Below, piece by piece: positions 29,591 to 39,655 of a DNA stretch of 64,000 nt. The stretch comes from Thiotrichaceae bacterium UBA973 (GTDB taxonomy: Bacteria > Pseudomonadota > Gammaproteobacteria > Eutrophobiales > Eutrophobiaceae): assembly GCA_002292815.1 (NCBI GenBank), contig DBBX01000020.1, positions 6,404-70,403 on the forward strand. The letters are read 5' to 3'. Position numbers and translations under genes: made by a program. The notes beneath the pieces were generated by a model. It saw nothing but the letters and a program-made list of their open reading frames with translations, searched no databases and was not told the origin of the DNA. Within the stretch, counting starts at the first letter, position 1. Each line of letters opens with the position of its first letter.

Positions 29591-30256
29591 TTAAGTTGTA
29601 TCAATGCCACCAAGCATGGGTACAAAACTTACCGAATCAATAATTTCTTCCTCAAACCCATCTTCTTTACGGGTAATCAATAATAATTTCTGATCACCTG
29701 ACTTACCAACTGGAATAATTAATCGTCCCTCTATAGCCAATTGCTCCAATAGTGCTTCAGGAACACCAATAGGTGCTGCTGCGACAATAATGCCATCAAA
29801 AGGGGCATGTGTTGGCCAACCAATATTACCATCAGCATGTTTGCTACGAATATTAGTACAACCTAATTTTTGAAAACGTTCACGCGCTCGTATTAATAGG
29901 CCATTGATACGTTCAACGGTGTAAATGCGTTTGGTAAATTGCGCCATAATGACTGTTTGATATCCGCAACCGGTACCCACTTCCAACACATTTTCCAGCG
30001 ATCTATCTTTTATCAACGCTTCCGTCATTTTTGCAACAATATAGGGTTGTGAAATTGTTTGGCTAAACCCGATAGGAAGTGCAGTATTTTCATACGCGCG
30101 AGTAGCCAAGGCTTCATCAACAAAAAGATGCCGTGGTGTATTACGGATAGCATCAAGCACAACATCTGAATGAATCCCCATTTCTACCAAAGTATCTGCA
30201 AGTCGGTCACGTGTGCGCTGTGACGTCATACCAATACCACTATGTTCTGCCATCAT
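29591..30256 (-). CDS. pcm: protein-L-isoaspartate O-methyltransferase
   Basis: SAM-dependent repair enzyme that methylates isoaspartyl residues of aged proteins. Motif I VLEVGTGCGYQTVIMA lies near residue 83, preceded by the family-specific IGFSQTISQPYIVA and followed by RIYTVERI. At 221 aa it has the normal length. The ATG overlaps the surE stop (ATGATG region) and nlpD follows after 10 bp. Confidence 0.96.
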   Translation of the reverse strand: MMAEHSGIGMTSQRTRDRLADTLVEMGIHSDVVLDAIRNTPRHLFVDEALATRAYENTALPIGFSQTISQPYIVAKMTEALIKDRSLENVLEVGTGCGYQTVIMAQFTKRIYTVERINGLLIRARERFQKLGCTNIRSKHADGNIGWPTHAPFDGIIVAAAPIGVPEALLEQLAIEGRLIIPVGKSGDQKLLLITRKEDGFEEEIIDSVSFVPMLGGIDTT

Positions 30257-31002
30257 CAGTGCAGACCTTCTATCCAGCTAGATAGCGATTGCAAAGACTG
30301 ATGTCGTGTCAAATCAATCTGTAAGGGTGTAATGGAAACTTTACCAGTACGAATAGCATGAAAATCCGTACCTTCACCAGCATCTTGTTCAGAACCAACT
30401 GGCCCAACCCAATAAACTTTTCTACCTCGGGGGTCTAATGTTTCCAGAACCGGTTCAGATTTATGTCGGTTACCCAATCGCGTTACCGCCATACCTTTTA
30501 TTTGGTCAAAATCGATATCAGGAATATTCACATTTAACAATACATCATCAAAGGGTCTCTGAATGAGTGATTCAATGATTTTTCTGGCGATTGTGACTGC
30601 TGGTTTATAATCAGACTGTCTTTCTCCAGCAAGAGAAAATGCGATTGCCGGGCAACCCAAAAAACGTCCTTCCATTGCTGCCGCTACAGTCCCGGAATAA
30701 AGCACATCATCACCCAGGTTTGCGCCAGTATTGATACCACTGATCACCATGTCAGGTTCTTCATCTAACAGTCCAGTAATAGCTAGATGGACACAGTCAG
30801 TTGGTGTGCCGTTGACATAATGGAAACCACGACTATCTTGTTTAACATGCAGTGGCGCGTCTAATGTCAGTGAATTACTCGCGCCGCTACGGTCTCTATC
30901 AGGCGCAACAACGGTTACCTTGCCTAACTCAGCCAACATCTCTGCCAAGGCAGCTAATGCAGGTGACTGGTAACCATCATCATTACTTAATAAAAAATGC
31001 AT
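30256..31002 (-). CDS. surE: 5'/3'-nucleotidase SurE
   Basis: Metal-dependent nucleotidase and exopolyphosphatase linked to stationary-phase survival. The N-terminal [13 protein letters not shown] holds the metal-binding Asp pair, followed by [14 protein letters not shown], the [12 protein letters not shown] segment and [19 protein letters not shown]. Length 248 aa. It is the first gene of the surE-pcm-nlpD-rpoS block. Confidence 0.96.
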   Translation of the reverse strand: MHFLLSNDDGYQSPALAALAEMLAELGKVTVVAPDRDRSGASNSLTLDAPLHVKQDSRGFHYVNGTPTDCVHLAITGLLDEEPDMVISGINTGANLGDDVLYSGTVAAAMEGRFLGCPAIAFSLAGERQSDYKPAVTIARKIIESLIQRPFDDVLLNVNIPDIDFDQIKGMAVTRLGNRHKSEPVLETLDPRGRKVYWVGPVGSEQDAGEGTDFHAIRTGKVSITPLQIDLTRHQSLQSLSSWIEGLH

Positions 31003-31118
31003 CGTTATTTATAGTGGCTATTGCTACGAAAGTTAAAATTGATTTGGACAATAACGCTCCCGGTGTTTTGAGAACAGACAAAAATGATTCTGAAACATCA
31101 CACATCATAAGGGTGCTT

Positions 31119-32021
31119 TTAGCTTAGTAAAAATTCTAATAAGGCCTTCTGTGAGTGCAAACGATTGCCCGCTTCATCCCAAACAACGCTTTGCGGCCCT
31201 TCCAGAACCTCGGCAGAGACTTCTTCGCCTCGATGCGCCGGCAAACAATGCATAAACAAGGCATCGCCATTAGCACATTCCATTAAATCGGTATTAACCT
31301 GATAAGGCGCGAATTGTTCTATTCTTTGATTCTGTTCTTCTTCTTGTCCCATGCTGGCCCAAACATCTGTTACCACTAGATCCGCATTCTTGACAGCGGT
31401 CATCGGATCACGTTCTATCGAAACAAATTCTTTTGTGGATTCTAATATACCGGCATCAGGAGCATAGTCTTCAGGACAAGACACGATTAGTTGAAAATTA
31501 AAAATTTTGGCCGCATTCATATAGGAATGGCACATATTATTGCCATCACCCAGCCAGACTACTTTTTTATCTTCAATCGAACCGCGTTTTTCATAATAAG
31601 TTAGTAAGTCTGCTAACAATTGACAGGGATGATAACTATCGGATAATCCATTGATGACCGGCACATCCGAATAGGAGGCAAAAGTTTCAAGTCGTTCATG
31701 CTCAAATGTTCTTAACATGATGCAATCAACCATCCTTGATAAAACACGCGCAGTATCTTCTATTGGTTCACCACGTCCGATTTGAGAGCCGGTTGGTGAA
31801 AGATAGATGGCATGACCACCTAATTGCGCCATACCCGCTTCAAATGAGACACGTGTACGTGTAGATGACTTTTCAAAGATCATCCCTAATACGCGATTAT
31901 TCAGTGTCGTATCGTAATTCTTTTCTTCTACCTGCTTTTTTAAGACAGACGCACGATTGATGATCGACAATAACTCATCGCGACTTAAACTATTTAGTGT
32001 CAAAAAATGTCTAGGGTTCAT
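31119..32021 (-). CDS. argF: ornithine carbamoyltransferase
   Basis: Converts ornithine and carbamoyl phosphate to citrulline in arginine synthesis. Motifs: [11 protein letters not shown] (carbamoyl-phosphate binding), HPCQLLADL, and [13 protein letters not shown] (catalytic Cys). Length 300 aa. It lies 10 bp after argD, so the two form an arginine operon. Confidence 0.96.
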   Translation of the reverse strand: MNPRHFLTLNSLSRDELLSIINRASVLKKQVEEKNYDTTLNNRVLGMIFEKSSTRTRVSFEAGMAQLGGHAIYLSPTGSQIGRGEPIEDTARVLSRMVDCIMLRTFEHERLETFASYSDVPVINGLSDSYHPCQLLADLLTYYEKRGSIEDKKVVWLGDGNNMCHSYMNAAKIFNFQLIVSCPEDYAPDAGILESTKEFVSIERDPMTAVKNADLVVTDVWASMGQEEEQNQRIEQFAPYQVNTDLMECANGDALFMHCLPAHRGEEVSAEVLEGPQSVVWDEAGNRLHSQKALLEFLLS

Positions 32022-32031
32022 AATTTCACCT

Positions 32032-33204
32032 TCAAGCTAGATAGGCTTTGAGTAATTTACTCAATTTAGTAACAATTTGATCTGCTTCTGAATCACTCAT
32101 CACTAATACAGGTAATAAACGAATAACATTACCCGCAGTTACATTGATCAATAATTTTTCTTTTAATGCTAAAGCGACTAAGTCAGGCGCATCCTCATCT
32201 AATTCAATAGCCAACATTAATCCAGCACCGCGAATCTCTTTTATACCTGGAACAGCTTTTAACGCCTGTTTCAAGCCGTCTAACAATCGATTCCCAAGCA
32301 CTTCCGCACGTTGTGCAAGATTGTCGGCTTCCAAAACTTCAATCACCGCTAACGCCGCTCTGGAGGCTAATGGGTTTCCACCAAAGGTGGAGCCATGGTT
32401 GCCAGGTTGAAATAAGTTTGCCGCCTCGCCTCTTGCAAGACAGGCACCGATAGGGACACCATTACCCAAGGCCTTAGCCAAGGTCATAACGTCTGGCATT
32501 ACATCTTCATATTGAAAGGCGAACCATTTTCCGGTTCGACACATCCCGGTTTGAATCTCATCAACCATCATTAAACAATCGTGTTCATCGCAAAATGTTC
32601 TGACCGCTTTCAAATAACCTGCATCAGGGATTACGACACCACCCTCACCCAATATAGGTTCAACCATGACTGCGACGATATTTAAATCCTCATTTGCAAG
32701 TGCTTTCAGTGCATCAATATCGTTATAGGGAATATGTCTAAAGCCTTCGACCAAAGGATCAAAACCTTGATGCACTTTAGGATTGCCCGTTGCACTTAAA
32801 GTCGCCATGGTTCGGCCGTGAAAACTTTTTTCCATCACGACAATGACAGGCTTATCGATCTTTTTATTACTCGCGTACAAACGTGCTAATTTTATCGCCG
32901 CCTCATTGGCTTCAGCACCAGAGTTGCCAAAAAACACCTTCTCCATGCCAGAATGCTGAACCAGTTTTTCAGCCAGCTTTTCTTGTAAAGGAATACGATA
33001 AAGATTAGAAGTATGAATTAATTTCGCCGCTTGATCGGCAATCGCCTCTTGCACGGCAGGATGCGCATGACCTAAACCACAAACAGCAATACCGCTGAGC
33101 GCATCCAGATAGCGCTCTCCTTGAACATCTGTGAGCCAAGTACCTGAGCCTGTTATAAACTCAATCGACAACGGTTGATAATTTGACATTAAAGCACTGC
33201 TCAT
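32032..33204 (-). CDS. argD: acetylornithine aminotransferase
   Basis: PLP-dependent class III aminotransferase of arginine synthesis, often also acting on succinyl-diaminopimelate. Seen: [41 protein letters not shown] and the PLP Lys in [14 protein letters not shown]. The ATG at 33204 is chosen over TTG at 33219; a GGA lies about 10 nt upstream. Length about 390 aa. It is followed immediately by argF. Confidence 0.95.
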   Translation of the reverse strand: MSSALMSNYQPLSIEFITGSGTWLTDVQGERYLDALSGIAVCGLGHAHPAVQEAIADQAAKLIHTSNLYRIPLQEKLAEKLVQHSGMEKVFFGNSGAEANEAAIKLARLYASNKKIDKPVIVVMEKSFHGRTMATLSATGNPKVHQGFDPLVEGFRHIPYNDIDALKALANEDLNIVAVMVEPILGEGGVVIPDAGYLKAVRTFCDEHDCLMMVDEIQTGMCRTGKWFAFQYEDVMPDVMTLAKALGNGVPIGACLARGEAANLFQPGNHGSTFGGNPLASRAALAVIEVLEADNLAQRAEVLGNRLLDGLKQALKAVPGIKEIRGAGLMLAIELDEDAPDLVALALKEKLLINVTAGNVIRLLPVLVMSDSEADQIVTKLSKLLKAYLA

Positions 33205-33343
33205 TGAAATACATTCCAAACAATTCGATATTTATCCGTCTCTAAAAATCGCCACTCGAAAACTGGTTTTATACGTTTTTTACTGCCTAGATCACTAGAG
33301 GCATCCTGTAGCTGGGGTATAAATTACATCCCTATAAATAACA

Positions 33344-33364
33344 AGCCCGGCCATGAGCCGGGCT
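33344..33364 (-). terminator. hairpin after the PuuD-like membrane gene
   Basis: A perfect 8-bp GC-rich stem (AGCCCGGC/GCCGGGCT) with a 5-nt loop, 27 nt after the PuuD-like stop. The minus strand after it is only moderately T-rich. Confidence 0.7.
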
Positions 33365-33390
33365 CAAACACAAAAAATGGTTACTAAATC

Positions 33391-33978
33391 TTATAAAGGC
33401 AAACCATGACCATAACCCACCATGCACATCAACATAGGGATAGAAAGAAAGGTATTGGTTCGTGATGCCATTAGCGCGACAACTTTACCTTTAGCAATCT
33501 CATCGGCACTAGCTTCAACCATACCCAGGATCTTCTTCTGGTTCGGCCAGATCAATACCCAAACATTGAAGAGCATGATTGTGCCCATCCAGGCACCTAA
33601 ACCAATAACCAAACCACCCTCTTGTAACAAGAAAGCATTCTTAAGACCAACACCCAATGATTCCAGTGCTGAGGCCCCAGTTAACCAGGTACCTAATGCG
33701 CCCCAACGAAACCACCACAACGCACGAGGTGCGACATATTTATTGATTGCAGCAGGGCCAGGACCGCCCTCATCAGCTAAAGCCACACCAACCGCCGGGA
33801 CTTGTACGAAATTGAAGTAATAAAGCAGACCAATCCAGATAACGCCAAAAAAGACATGTAACCAGACCGTTAAAGACAATAGGTTGAACTCTGGCTTGCC
33901 GCCAACCAAAAACATAACAACTATAGCTGTTACAAAACCAAGCGCTAACGTGCCATGCACTGATTTGAGTGGATTCAT
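33391..33978 (-). CDS. PuuD-like membrane protein (urate oxidase N-terminal domain)
   Basis: A 195 aa integral membrane protein with about five hydrophobic segments. WLHVFFGVIWIGLLYYFNFVQ near residue 40 and the PRALWWFRWGALGTW segment match the urate hydroxylase PuuD N-terminal (DUF989) family, without the C-terminal cytochrome c domain of full PuuD. Conserved His residues suggest heme binding, but urate oxidation is not shown by the sequence. A GGGAG ribosome binding site is present. A 17-bp palindrome lies 27-43 bp upstream of the start. Confidence 0.8.
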   Translation of the reverse strand: MNPLKSVHGTLALGFVTAIVVMFLVGGKPEFNLLSLTVWLHVFFGVIWIGLLYYFNFVQVPAVGVALADEGGPGPAAINKYVAPRALWWFRWGALGTWLTGASALESLGVGLKNAFLLQEGGLVIGLGAWMGTIMLFNVWVLIWPNQKKILGMVEASADEIAKGKVVALMASRTNTFLSIPMLMCMVGYGHGLPL

Positions 33979-34004
33979 ACTAATTCTCCCGGGATAAAAA
34001 TAAG

Positions 34005-34021
34005 TGTTTCTTAAAGAAACA
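34005..34021. promoter_or_regulatory. 17-bp palindrome, possible operator
   Basis: TGTTTCTT-A-AAGAAACA is a perfect inverted repeat with a single-base centre, 27-43 bp upstream of the PuuD-like start. Its position and symmetry suggest a repressor or activator site. The rest of the 332-bp gap (33979-34310) shows no gene. Confidence 0.4.
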
Positions 34022-34262
34022 GTAAAATGTTGGCTAGGATTATACTGATGTCAGTGTTCGCTTCCACCCCTTTCACATCAGAATAACGCTAAAGGACAGG
34101 ATTATGCGCTTTCAGCAGTAAAAATAAGGCATAAACGCGCATTTCCAGCTAAAACAAGTATTTACAGAAAAATACTATGACTTGAAATCGACAATATCGC
34201 CCATATCTAGATTGACTAATACAAGCACCCCCAACAAATGGTGATTGCTTGTCTCTTTCGCG

Positions 34263-34268
34263 TATAAT
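34263..34268 (+). promoter_or_regulatory. candidate -10 element of the Grx4 gene
   Basis: A consensus TATAAT lies 42 bp before the grxD ATG. No good -35 hexamer is found at normal spacing (a TTGCTT sits 12 bp upstream, too close), so this is only a candidate. Confidence 0.35.
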
Positions 34269-34310
34269 CCGCCACAAAGTAAAACAAGATACTAACCCGA
34301 GGTAAATGTA

Positions 34311-34628
34311 ATGGAACCAATGGAACAAATTAAAGCGAAACTAGCAGAAAACCCTGTCGTACTTTTCATGAAAGGCTCACCCGACTTCCCACAGTGCGGC
34401 TTTTCAATGAAAACCGTTCAAGCACTGAAAGAATGTGATGTTGAATTCGGTTTTGTCGACGTACTGGCACAACCAGAGATGCGTCAAAACCTGCCACAAT
34501 ATTCAAACTGGCCAACATTTCCACAAGTCTTCATCAACGGCGAACTCGTCGGCGGCTGCGATATCGTTATGGATCTACATGAAAAAGGCGAATTGCAAAA
34601 GATGACAAAAGAGGCAGTAGGTAGTTAA
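34311..34628 (+). CDS. grxD: monothiol glutaredoxin (Grx4 family)
   Basis: CGFS-type glutaredoxin that carries and delivers iron-sulfur clusters, often together with BolA. The active site CGFS is near residue 29, with FMKGSPDFPQ before it and WPTFPQVFINGELVGGCDI after it. At 105 aa it has the usual length. It is preceded by GAGG, and followed by a 13-bp inverted repeat. It is a single-gene unit. Confidence 0.96.
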   Translation: MEPMEQIKAKLAENPVVLFMKGSPDFPQCGFSMKTVQALKECDVEFGFVDVLAQPEMRQNLPQYSNWPTFPQVFINGELVGGCDIVMDLHEKGELQKMTKEAVGS

Positions 34629-34640
34629 TAGCATTTTAGA

Positions 34641-34672
34641 TTGAGAGTAGTAATTTAATTTACTACTCTCAA
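34641..34672. repeat. 13-bp perfect inverted repeat after grxD
   Basis: Arms of 13 bp (TTGAGAGTAGTAA and its complement) around a 6-nt loop, 12 bp after grxD and 42 bp before the DUF4405 stop on the other strand. There is no T run directly after it; it may act as a bidirectional terminator or mRNA 3' stabiliser. Confidence 0.65.
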
Positions 34673-34713
34673 GTTGTACCTTAATCTTTTTTTAAATATT
34701 TACTGTTAAAAAA

Positions 34714-35298
34714 CTATCTCAATTTATACCCATTAATAATAACTCTTACCTCTTTCACTTCAATTCCCTGTTTCTTTTTTAACGAGCCTAGTCTCTCATT
34801 TACTGATGTCGTCTCCGGCAATCCCAATGATTCGATAATATAACTAGCCGGAACACTTGTAGCCTCTTCGACTTCTTTTAATGTCATTGAACCATTTATA
34901 GTCGTGGCCTCTGACTTATGACGTGAAAACGATGCTGATTCTTTGCTTTGTATTTCTATCGGGCTGAGTAGTGGTGCAATGGCTAGTGCAATTACAGTGA
35001 TAAGTCCAACTATCCCTAGTCCGACTCGTAAGCCTGAAGCTTCATGATGCTGACCACTAACGACGTTCGCAATCCAGCGCCAGTGCAAAACTAAATGAAG
35101 TGCCAGTATTGAAAAAAAGATAACTGAAATCCAGAAATGAAGCCCACCCCATTCGTGTCTATCAAGTCCCCAGATTGTTGAATAACTTCCACTGCCGGGA
35201 GGTAGAACATATCTCATTAGCACACCGGTGCTCGTCAATAAGACAAATCCAATAAATGCGACTGTGTCGATAATAAAGTTAAGATTGGTACGTTTCAT
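34714..35298 (-). CDS. DUF4405 membrane protein (cytochrome b-like)
   Basis: A 194 aa protein with three hydrophobic helices (about residues 10-30, 52-72 and 92-110). HEWGGLHFW and HLVLHW give several His residues placed in membrane helices, as in heme-b binding DUF4405 proteins. The C-terminal soluble part (SMTLKEVEEATSVPASYI to a GLPETTSVNERLG motif) is a small domain often found after this membrane region. It is the last gene of a three-gene group with the DUF2238 and alternative oxidase genes. An electron-transfer role is inferred. Confidence 0.8.
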   Translation of the reverse strand: MKRTNLNFIIDTVAFIGFVLLTSTGVLMRYVLPPGSGSYSTIWGLDRHEWGGLHFWISVIFFSILALHLVLHWRWIANVVSGQHHEASGLRVGLGIVGLITVIALAIAPLLSPIEIQSKESASFSRHKSEATTINGSMTLKEVEEATSVPASYIIESLGLPETTSVNERLGSLKKKQGIEVKEVRVIINGYKLR

Positions 35299-35349
35299 GT
35301 TTTGAAGATTAGCATATGGACTGACTGGCCATGCGAAATATGAATGGGT

Positions 35350-36084
35350 TTATTTCTTATCCTGCTCATCCAATAACCTTGCAATTTCATCTTCCCCCAT
35401 GGGTTTCTTTCTTTTAATACGTAAACTCGCTCGCCATTCTTTACTAAAATCTTTTTGCAATCGCATATTAATAGCAATAACAATCAGCATCGCGATAAAC
35501 GCTCCCAGACTAGCTAATGCCATGTCTTTTTGTGCGTCCCAAACATCTCCTTGTGTGCCAAGATAAGCAACGCCCAGATCACCGCCAAACACTTCAGCTG
35601 CGGCCCATTCGAACAGTTCGAATGTCATTGAGGCGGCGATGGTGAATAGCAAAGGCAAGAAATAACCCCAAAAGCCTTTGCCGTATGCAATACGACAATA
35701 GATTTCTCTAAAGGGATAGGCCATTAATAAGCCATAAAGAAAATGAACCAGGCGATCGAAATGATTTCTATCCCATCCCATCATCTCGTTAAGACTAAAA
35801 TTAAAATGTGTCATTAAAAAAGAATCATATGGCACTCTGGCATAGGTGTAGTGCGCCCCAATTTCATGTAGACACATGAATATAAAAATCAGGCTGTAGG
35901 ATATTCTTGAGAATGTAAAACTTTTATAGCTTGCCGCCATGATGATAACGAATGCCAGTACCAAGACATTTTCCAATGCCCAGTCAGATCGATCATAAGG
36001 AGATATTGCGAGTATTAAAAACACAAGAAGAAAAACAAAAGAGAGTATTAAAAAATATCGTTTATGCGTCATGGCTAGACCCAT
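35350..36084 (-). CDS. DUF2238 (YjdF-like) membrane protein
   Basis: A 244 aa polytopic inner-membrane protein with about six helices. The family pattern includes CLHEIGAHYTYARVPYD, WDRNHFDRLVHFLYGLLMAY and the later GTQGDVWDAQKDMALA. Function is unknown; conserved His and Asp residues could bind a metal. The C-terminus is basic and cytoplasmic. It lies 55 bp after the alternative oxidase gene on the same strand. Confidence 0.85.
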   Translation of the reverse strand: MGLAMTHKRYFLILSFVFLLVFLILAISPYDRSDWALENVLVLAFVIIMAASYKSFTFSRISYSLIFIFMCLHEIGAHYTYARVPYDSFLMTHFNFSLNEMMGWDRNHFDRLVHFLYGLLMAYPFREIYCRIAYGKGFWGYFLPLLFTIAASMTFELFEWAAAEVFGGDLGVAYLGTQGDVWDAQKDMALASLGAFIAMLIVIAINMRLQKDFSKEWRASLRIKRKKPMGEDEIARLLDEQDKK

Positions 36085-36139
36085 TCTAACAGTCCTTTAA
36101 AACGATCTTTTATACAAAAACCAATTTAAAGAATATTGT

Positions 36140-36754
36140 TCAGGCGAGTTCATCTGCAAATTGATGATTAACATCTCGGTGATGTCCTTCATCTGCGCGA
36201 ACGGCTATTACAACATCACGTAAACGAGCGTTAGCAGGTAAATCCCAATATTCAATAGCAAGCTCAGGAGCGGGAACATTCTCATGTGTCCCATCATCAA
36301 TACCCGCCAAATATTCGGTGTAACTGTATACGGCTTCCTCTTCAAAATAACCAACAATACGATGTGCCGTTTTTGCTGAACAAATATAAATAAGAAAGAA
36401 TAAATTATAAAAGATCCCTTGCGCAAGAAAAATAAGAAAACGCTCAAACATTGAAGGCTGGGCAATTTGAATGAACGTCATTAAGTGCATGCGTTCGTTC
36501 TCCGCTTCTTCGAGCAGCACACGAATCCATCCATGGTCACTTTCCATGCGTCGTAATGCACGCAGATGTCTTAAAGACCCGGCAACCATGCCAGGCACAG
36601 CCGCCACCGTTTCTAAAACAACAGCACGATGACCGTATCGTTTCGCAAAAAAAGTATCTGCAAAAAACCGAAGGAACTTAGTGAAGGCAAACGCAACTCG
36701 ATCTGAAATACATTTCGCATTATGGTGGCTCTCAATTAATACTGCATCATCCAT
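36140..36754 (-). CDS. alternative oxidase (ubiquinol oxidase, non-proton-pumping)
   Basis: Di-iron terminal oxidase that passes electrons from ubiquinol to oxygen without pumping protons. All four motifs are visible: [33 protein letters not shown] and [12 protein letters not shown], supplying the Glu and His iron ligands. Length 204 aa, compact and without the plant N-terminal extension. It gives cyanide-, sulfide- or NO-resistant respiration in other organisms. Alternative oxidases are uncommon in bacteria. It is the first gene of a group with the DUF2238 and DUF4405 membrane proteins. Confidence 0.93.
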   Translation of the reverse strand: MDDAVLIESHHNAKCISDRVAFAFTKFLRFFADTFFAKRYGHRAVVLETVAAVPGMVAGSLRHLRALRRMESDHGWIRVLLEEAENERMHLMTFIQIAQPSMFERFLIFLAQGIFYNLFFLIYICSAKTAHRIVGYFEEEAVYSYTEYLAGIDDGTHENVPAPELAIEYWDLPANARLRDVVIAVRADEGHHRDVNHQFADELA

Positions 36755-36817
36755 TTTTTATTCCTTGAATTTATGTACTTGAATTATTAAGACAGACTAA
36801 TGTGAATAATATTTTTA

Positions 36818-37534
36818 CTACTCATAACCGCTATCAACCCACACACATTTGCCCCCGCTTTCTTCTTTGATTCTTTCTAGATATTTTTCATGCTCCGCGA
36901 GTTCTTCTGGTGTCGCTTCGATGACACGTAATGGTTTACGATTAACGTCGACAATTCTAGCTTTAGTTTGATCTGCAGCCTGCTGCTCTTGTGAAGAATC
37001 AAAACTCAAGGTTTCTTGACCACCTGTCATTACCAGATACACATCTAACAGTATCCGTGCGTCGAGTAGTGCGCCATGTAAATCGCGTTCTGAATTATCT
37101 ATTTCATAACGCTTGCATAAAGCATCAAGATTATTCTTTTGTCCGGGATGTTTTTCACGCGCCATCATTAAAGTATCGACAACGGAACAGTAGTCTTCTG
37201 TCTTGCCCCATTTTCTGCCTAATTTTTTTAATTCAGCATTTAAAAATCCAACATCAAATGGTGCGTTGTGGATAACCAGTTCGCTATCTCGAATAAAGTC
37301 GATAAATTCCTGAGCTATATCAGCAAAGCGTGGTTTGTCTGCTAGAAAATCATTGCCGATGCCATGCACATTGAATGCGCCATCATCAATTTCTCTATCG
37401 GGATTCAGATATTGATGAAAGTGCCGGTCGGTCTTACGTCGATTAACAATCTCAACACAACCTATCTCGATAATGCGGTGGCCTTGTTTTGGTTCCAGTC
37501 CCGTCGTTTCTGTATCAAGAACAATCTGCCTCAC
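36818..37534 (-). CDS. dnaQ: DNA polymerase III epsilon subunit
   Basis: 3'-to-5' proofreading exonuclease of the replicative polymerase. Exo motifs: [12 protein letters not shown] (ExoI), [16 protein letters not shown] (ExoII) and the [15 protein letters not shown] region (ExoIII) with catalytic Asp/His. Length 238 aa, as expected for the exonuclease domain plus a C-terminal clamp and alpha binding tail. The ATG overlaps the rnhA stop by 4 bp. Confidence 0.95.
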   Translation of the reverse strand: MRQIVLDTETTGLEPKQGHRIIEIGCVEIVNRRKTDRHFHQYLNPDREIDDGAFNVHGIGNDFLADKPRFADIAQEFIDFIRDSELVIHNAPFDVGFLNAELKKLGRKWGKTEDYCSVVDTLMMAREKHPGQKNNLDALCKRYEIDNSERDLHGALLDARILLDVYLVMTGGQETLSFDSSQEQQAADQTKARIVDVNRKPLRVIEATPEELAEHEKYLERIKEESGGKCVWVDSGYE

Positions 37535-37983
37535 GACACATCTCTCTCGAACATCTCATCGATGGCACGGTTTGCTAGTTGATCAACGCGTTCATTTTCA
37601 TCATGTCCACTATGGCCTTTGACCCATTCCCATTTTATTTGATGATGTGCGCAGGCTTGATCCAGTCGTAACCATAGATCTTTATTCTTTACTGGCTTCT
37701 TGGCGGCTGTTTTCCAGCCTCGGCTCTTCCAACCCTCGATCCATTCGGTAATGCCCTTCATGACATATTGTGAGTCAGTAGTCAGCACAACATCACATTC
37801 CCCTTTTAATGCTTCGAGTCCCATAATTGCGGCCATTAATTCCATACGGTTGTTAGTAGTTTCTATCTCAGCACCATAGAGTTCTTTTTCAGTGTTGTTA
37901 TATTTTAATAAGGTTCCCCATCCGCCCGGCCCCGGGTTGCCTCGGCATGCGCCATCGGAAAAGATGTGTGTTGTTTCAATCAT
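37531..37983 (-). CDS. rnhA: ribonuclease HI
   Basis: Cleaves the RNA strand of RNA-DNA hybrids. The N-terminal [16 protein letters not shown], the Glu in [10 protein letters not shown], the Asp in TTDSQYV and the C-terminal [13 protein letters not shown] are the catalytic DEDD pattern. Length 150 aa. It overlaps dnaQ by 4 bp and the methyltransferase gene by 4 bp. Confidence 0.97.
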   Translation of the reverse strand: MIETTHIFSDGACRGNPGPGGWGTLLKYNNTEKELYGAEIETTNNRMELMAAIMGLEALKGECDVVLTTDSQYVMKGITEWIEGWKSRGWKTAAKKPVKNKDLWLRLDQACAHHQIKWEWVKGHSGHDENERVDQLANRAIDEMFERDVS

Positions 37984-38753
37984 AATTTTTTTATAGATGT
38001 TCTTGTGGTGGGTTCAATTGCTCCTTGCCCAATCATATTTGGTTTGGCACGCCATTGCATCTTGATCGGATTTAAGGGCACGGTACGCTTTTTGGCAACG
38101 ACAACATACAAGCCACCGAAGACTGGCCAACAATAACGACCCAACCGTTCTAACGGTAACAATTTCTTTAATAGCTTTTGATTAGTTAACGGTGGTGAAA
38201 AGAAAAAACCGTTTATCTTTTCAACTTCAAAATCCAGTAACGACAACCAATCTTTTAATCTGGGGATTGAGATCAACTGTCCGCTCCAGGGCATTTCACC
38301 CCACCAGCATTTAAACAAATGCCAAAGACCCCAAAGACTCAATGGGTTGATGCCGATAATAACGACATGTCCATCACCAATAAGGACACGTTCCATTTCT
38401 CGCAATAACTTGTGCGCATCTTTGGAGTATTCAAGAATGTGCGGTAGGACGATGACATCGACACTATCCATTGCAATCGGTAATTCTTCTGCGCTGGTGT
38501 GTACTGCCGTTACGCTATTGTTTAATTCCGTATTATCCAGAAAGAGTATTGTTTTATTGGTAATGCGCGATGCTGCCAGATAGCTTGATTCTGCCGAGTA
38601 GCCATACTGTAAAATATGATAACCAAACAAGTTTGGCAGGATATCCTCAAGTTGTTCAATCTCTGCGGCATAGACCGTCCTGCCCAATGGACCATTAAAC
38701 CAGCTTGAGAATTTTTCTCTGAGTGATAATGTCTTTGTATTTTTAGAACTCAT
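37980..38753 (-). CDS. yafS: class I SAM-dependent methyltransferase (YafS-like)
   Basis: A 257 aa Rossmann-fold methyltransferase. The usual glycine-rich motif is weak, but the order beta-strand/[19 protein letters not shown] (motif II-like) and [19 protein letters not shown] is typical of the type-11 family. It lies between rnhA and gloB, as yafS does in E. coli; its substrate is unknown. It is divergent from gloB with 55 bp between them. Confidence 0.85.
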   Translation of the reverse strand: MSSKNTKTLSLREKFSSWFNGPLGRTVYAAEIEQLEDILPNLFGYHILQYGYSAESSYLAASRITNKTILFLDNTELNNSVTAVHTSAEELPIAMDSVDVIVLPHILEYSKDAHKLLREMERVLIGDGHVVIIGINPLSLWGLWHLFKCWWGEMPWSGQLISIPRLKDWLSLLDFEVEKINGFFFSPPLTNQKLLKKLLPLERLGRYCWPVFGGLYVVVAKKRTVPLNPIKMQWRAKPNMIGQGAIEPTTRTSIKKL

Positions 38754-38808
38754 GAATTAAGTCACACACCACATAATTAACAATCTGACTCGGACTATAG
38801 ATAAAATA

Positions 38809-39579
38809 ATGCTAGAGATCATACCCCTACCAGCACTAAAGGATAACTATATCTGGTTATTGAAAAACACGATAAGCCGACACGTTGCTATTGTCGACCC
38901 TAGCGAGGCAGAACCAGTGCTGAATGTTATTAAATCTGAAGGCCTAATTCCAATAGCAATCATGATCACGCATCATCATTGGGATCATGTTGGCGGTATC
39001 TCTGGCATTACTGAACAATTCGATATCCCGGTTTATACGCCGAAAACAGAATCTGTCGTCGGCAGCACAAATCCGGTTGGCGAAGGAGATGTCGTCGCAC
39101 TAACAGAATTGAGCCTGAATCTGAAAATATTAGATGTACCTGGTCATACCTCTGGTGCAGTGGCCTATTACACTGATGCTATGGTCTTCAGTGGTGACAC
39201 ACTGTTTACCGCTGGTTGTGGACGCATGTTTGAGGGTACGCCACCACAAATGCATGCCTCTTTATCAAAATTCAAGACCTTGCCTGACAGTACATTGCTC
39301 TATTGCGGCCATGAATATACCGTAGCCAACCTCAAGTTTGCTGCTAAGGTCGAGCCCAATAACGTCGCCATACAAAGACGCTTGCAACTTGCTGAAGAGA
39401 CCAGAAAATCAAACCATCCTACCGTACCAGCGACACTGGCAGAGGAGAAACAAACAAATCCATTTTTACGTTGCGAAGAGCGTGATGTTATCTCAGCAGC
39501 CAGTCATTTTTCAGCTAAAAAGCTGAATGAAACAGCCGATGTTTTTGCTGCAGTACGGCAATGGAAGGACCATTTTTAA
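38809..39579 (+). CDS. gloB: hydroxyacylglutathione hydrolase (glyoxalase II)
   Basis: Hydrolyses S-lactoylglutathione in methylglyoxal detoxification. The metallo-beta-lactamase motif THHHWDHVGG is near residue 54, followed by VPGHTSGA, SGDTLFTAGCGR and the C-terminal CGHEYTVANL segment. At 256 aa it has the normal length. It faces the yafS-like gene and precedes mltD, as in enterobacteria. Confidence 0.96.
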   Translation: MLEIIPLPALKDNYIWLLKNTISRHVAIVDPSEAEPVLNVIKSEGLIPIAIMITHHHWDHVGGISGITEQFDIPVYTPKTESVVGSTNPVGEGDVVALTELSLNLKILDVPGHTSGAVAYYTDAMVFSGDTLFTAGCGRMFEGTPPQMHASLSKFKTLPDSTLLYCGHEYTVANLKFAAKVEPNNVAIQRRLQLAEETRKSNHPTVPATLAEEKQTNPFLRCEERDVISAASHFSAKKLNETADVFAAVRQWKDHF

Positions 39580-39655
39580 TAGCTAACTAAAAAATAATTT
39601 TTAATCTGAAAATTTAGTACTTGACCCAAACGCATCCTGTCCCTAGCATTCGGCC

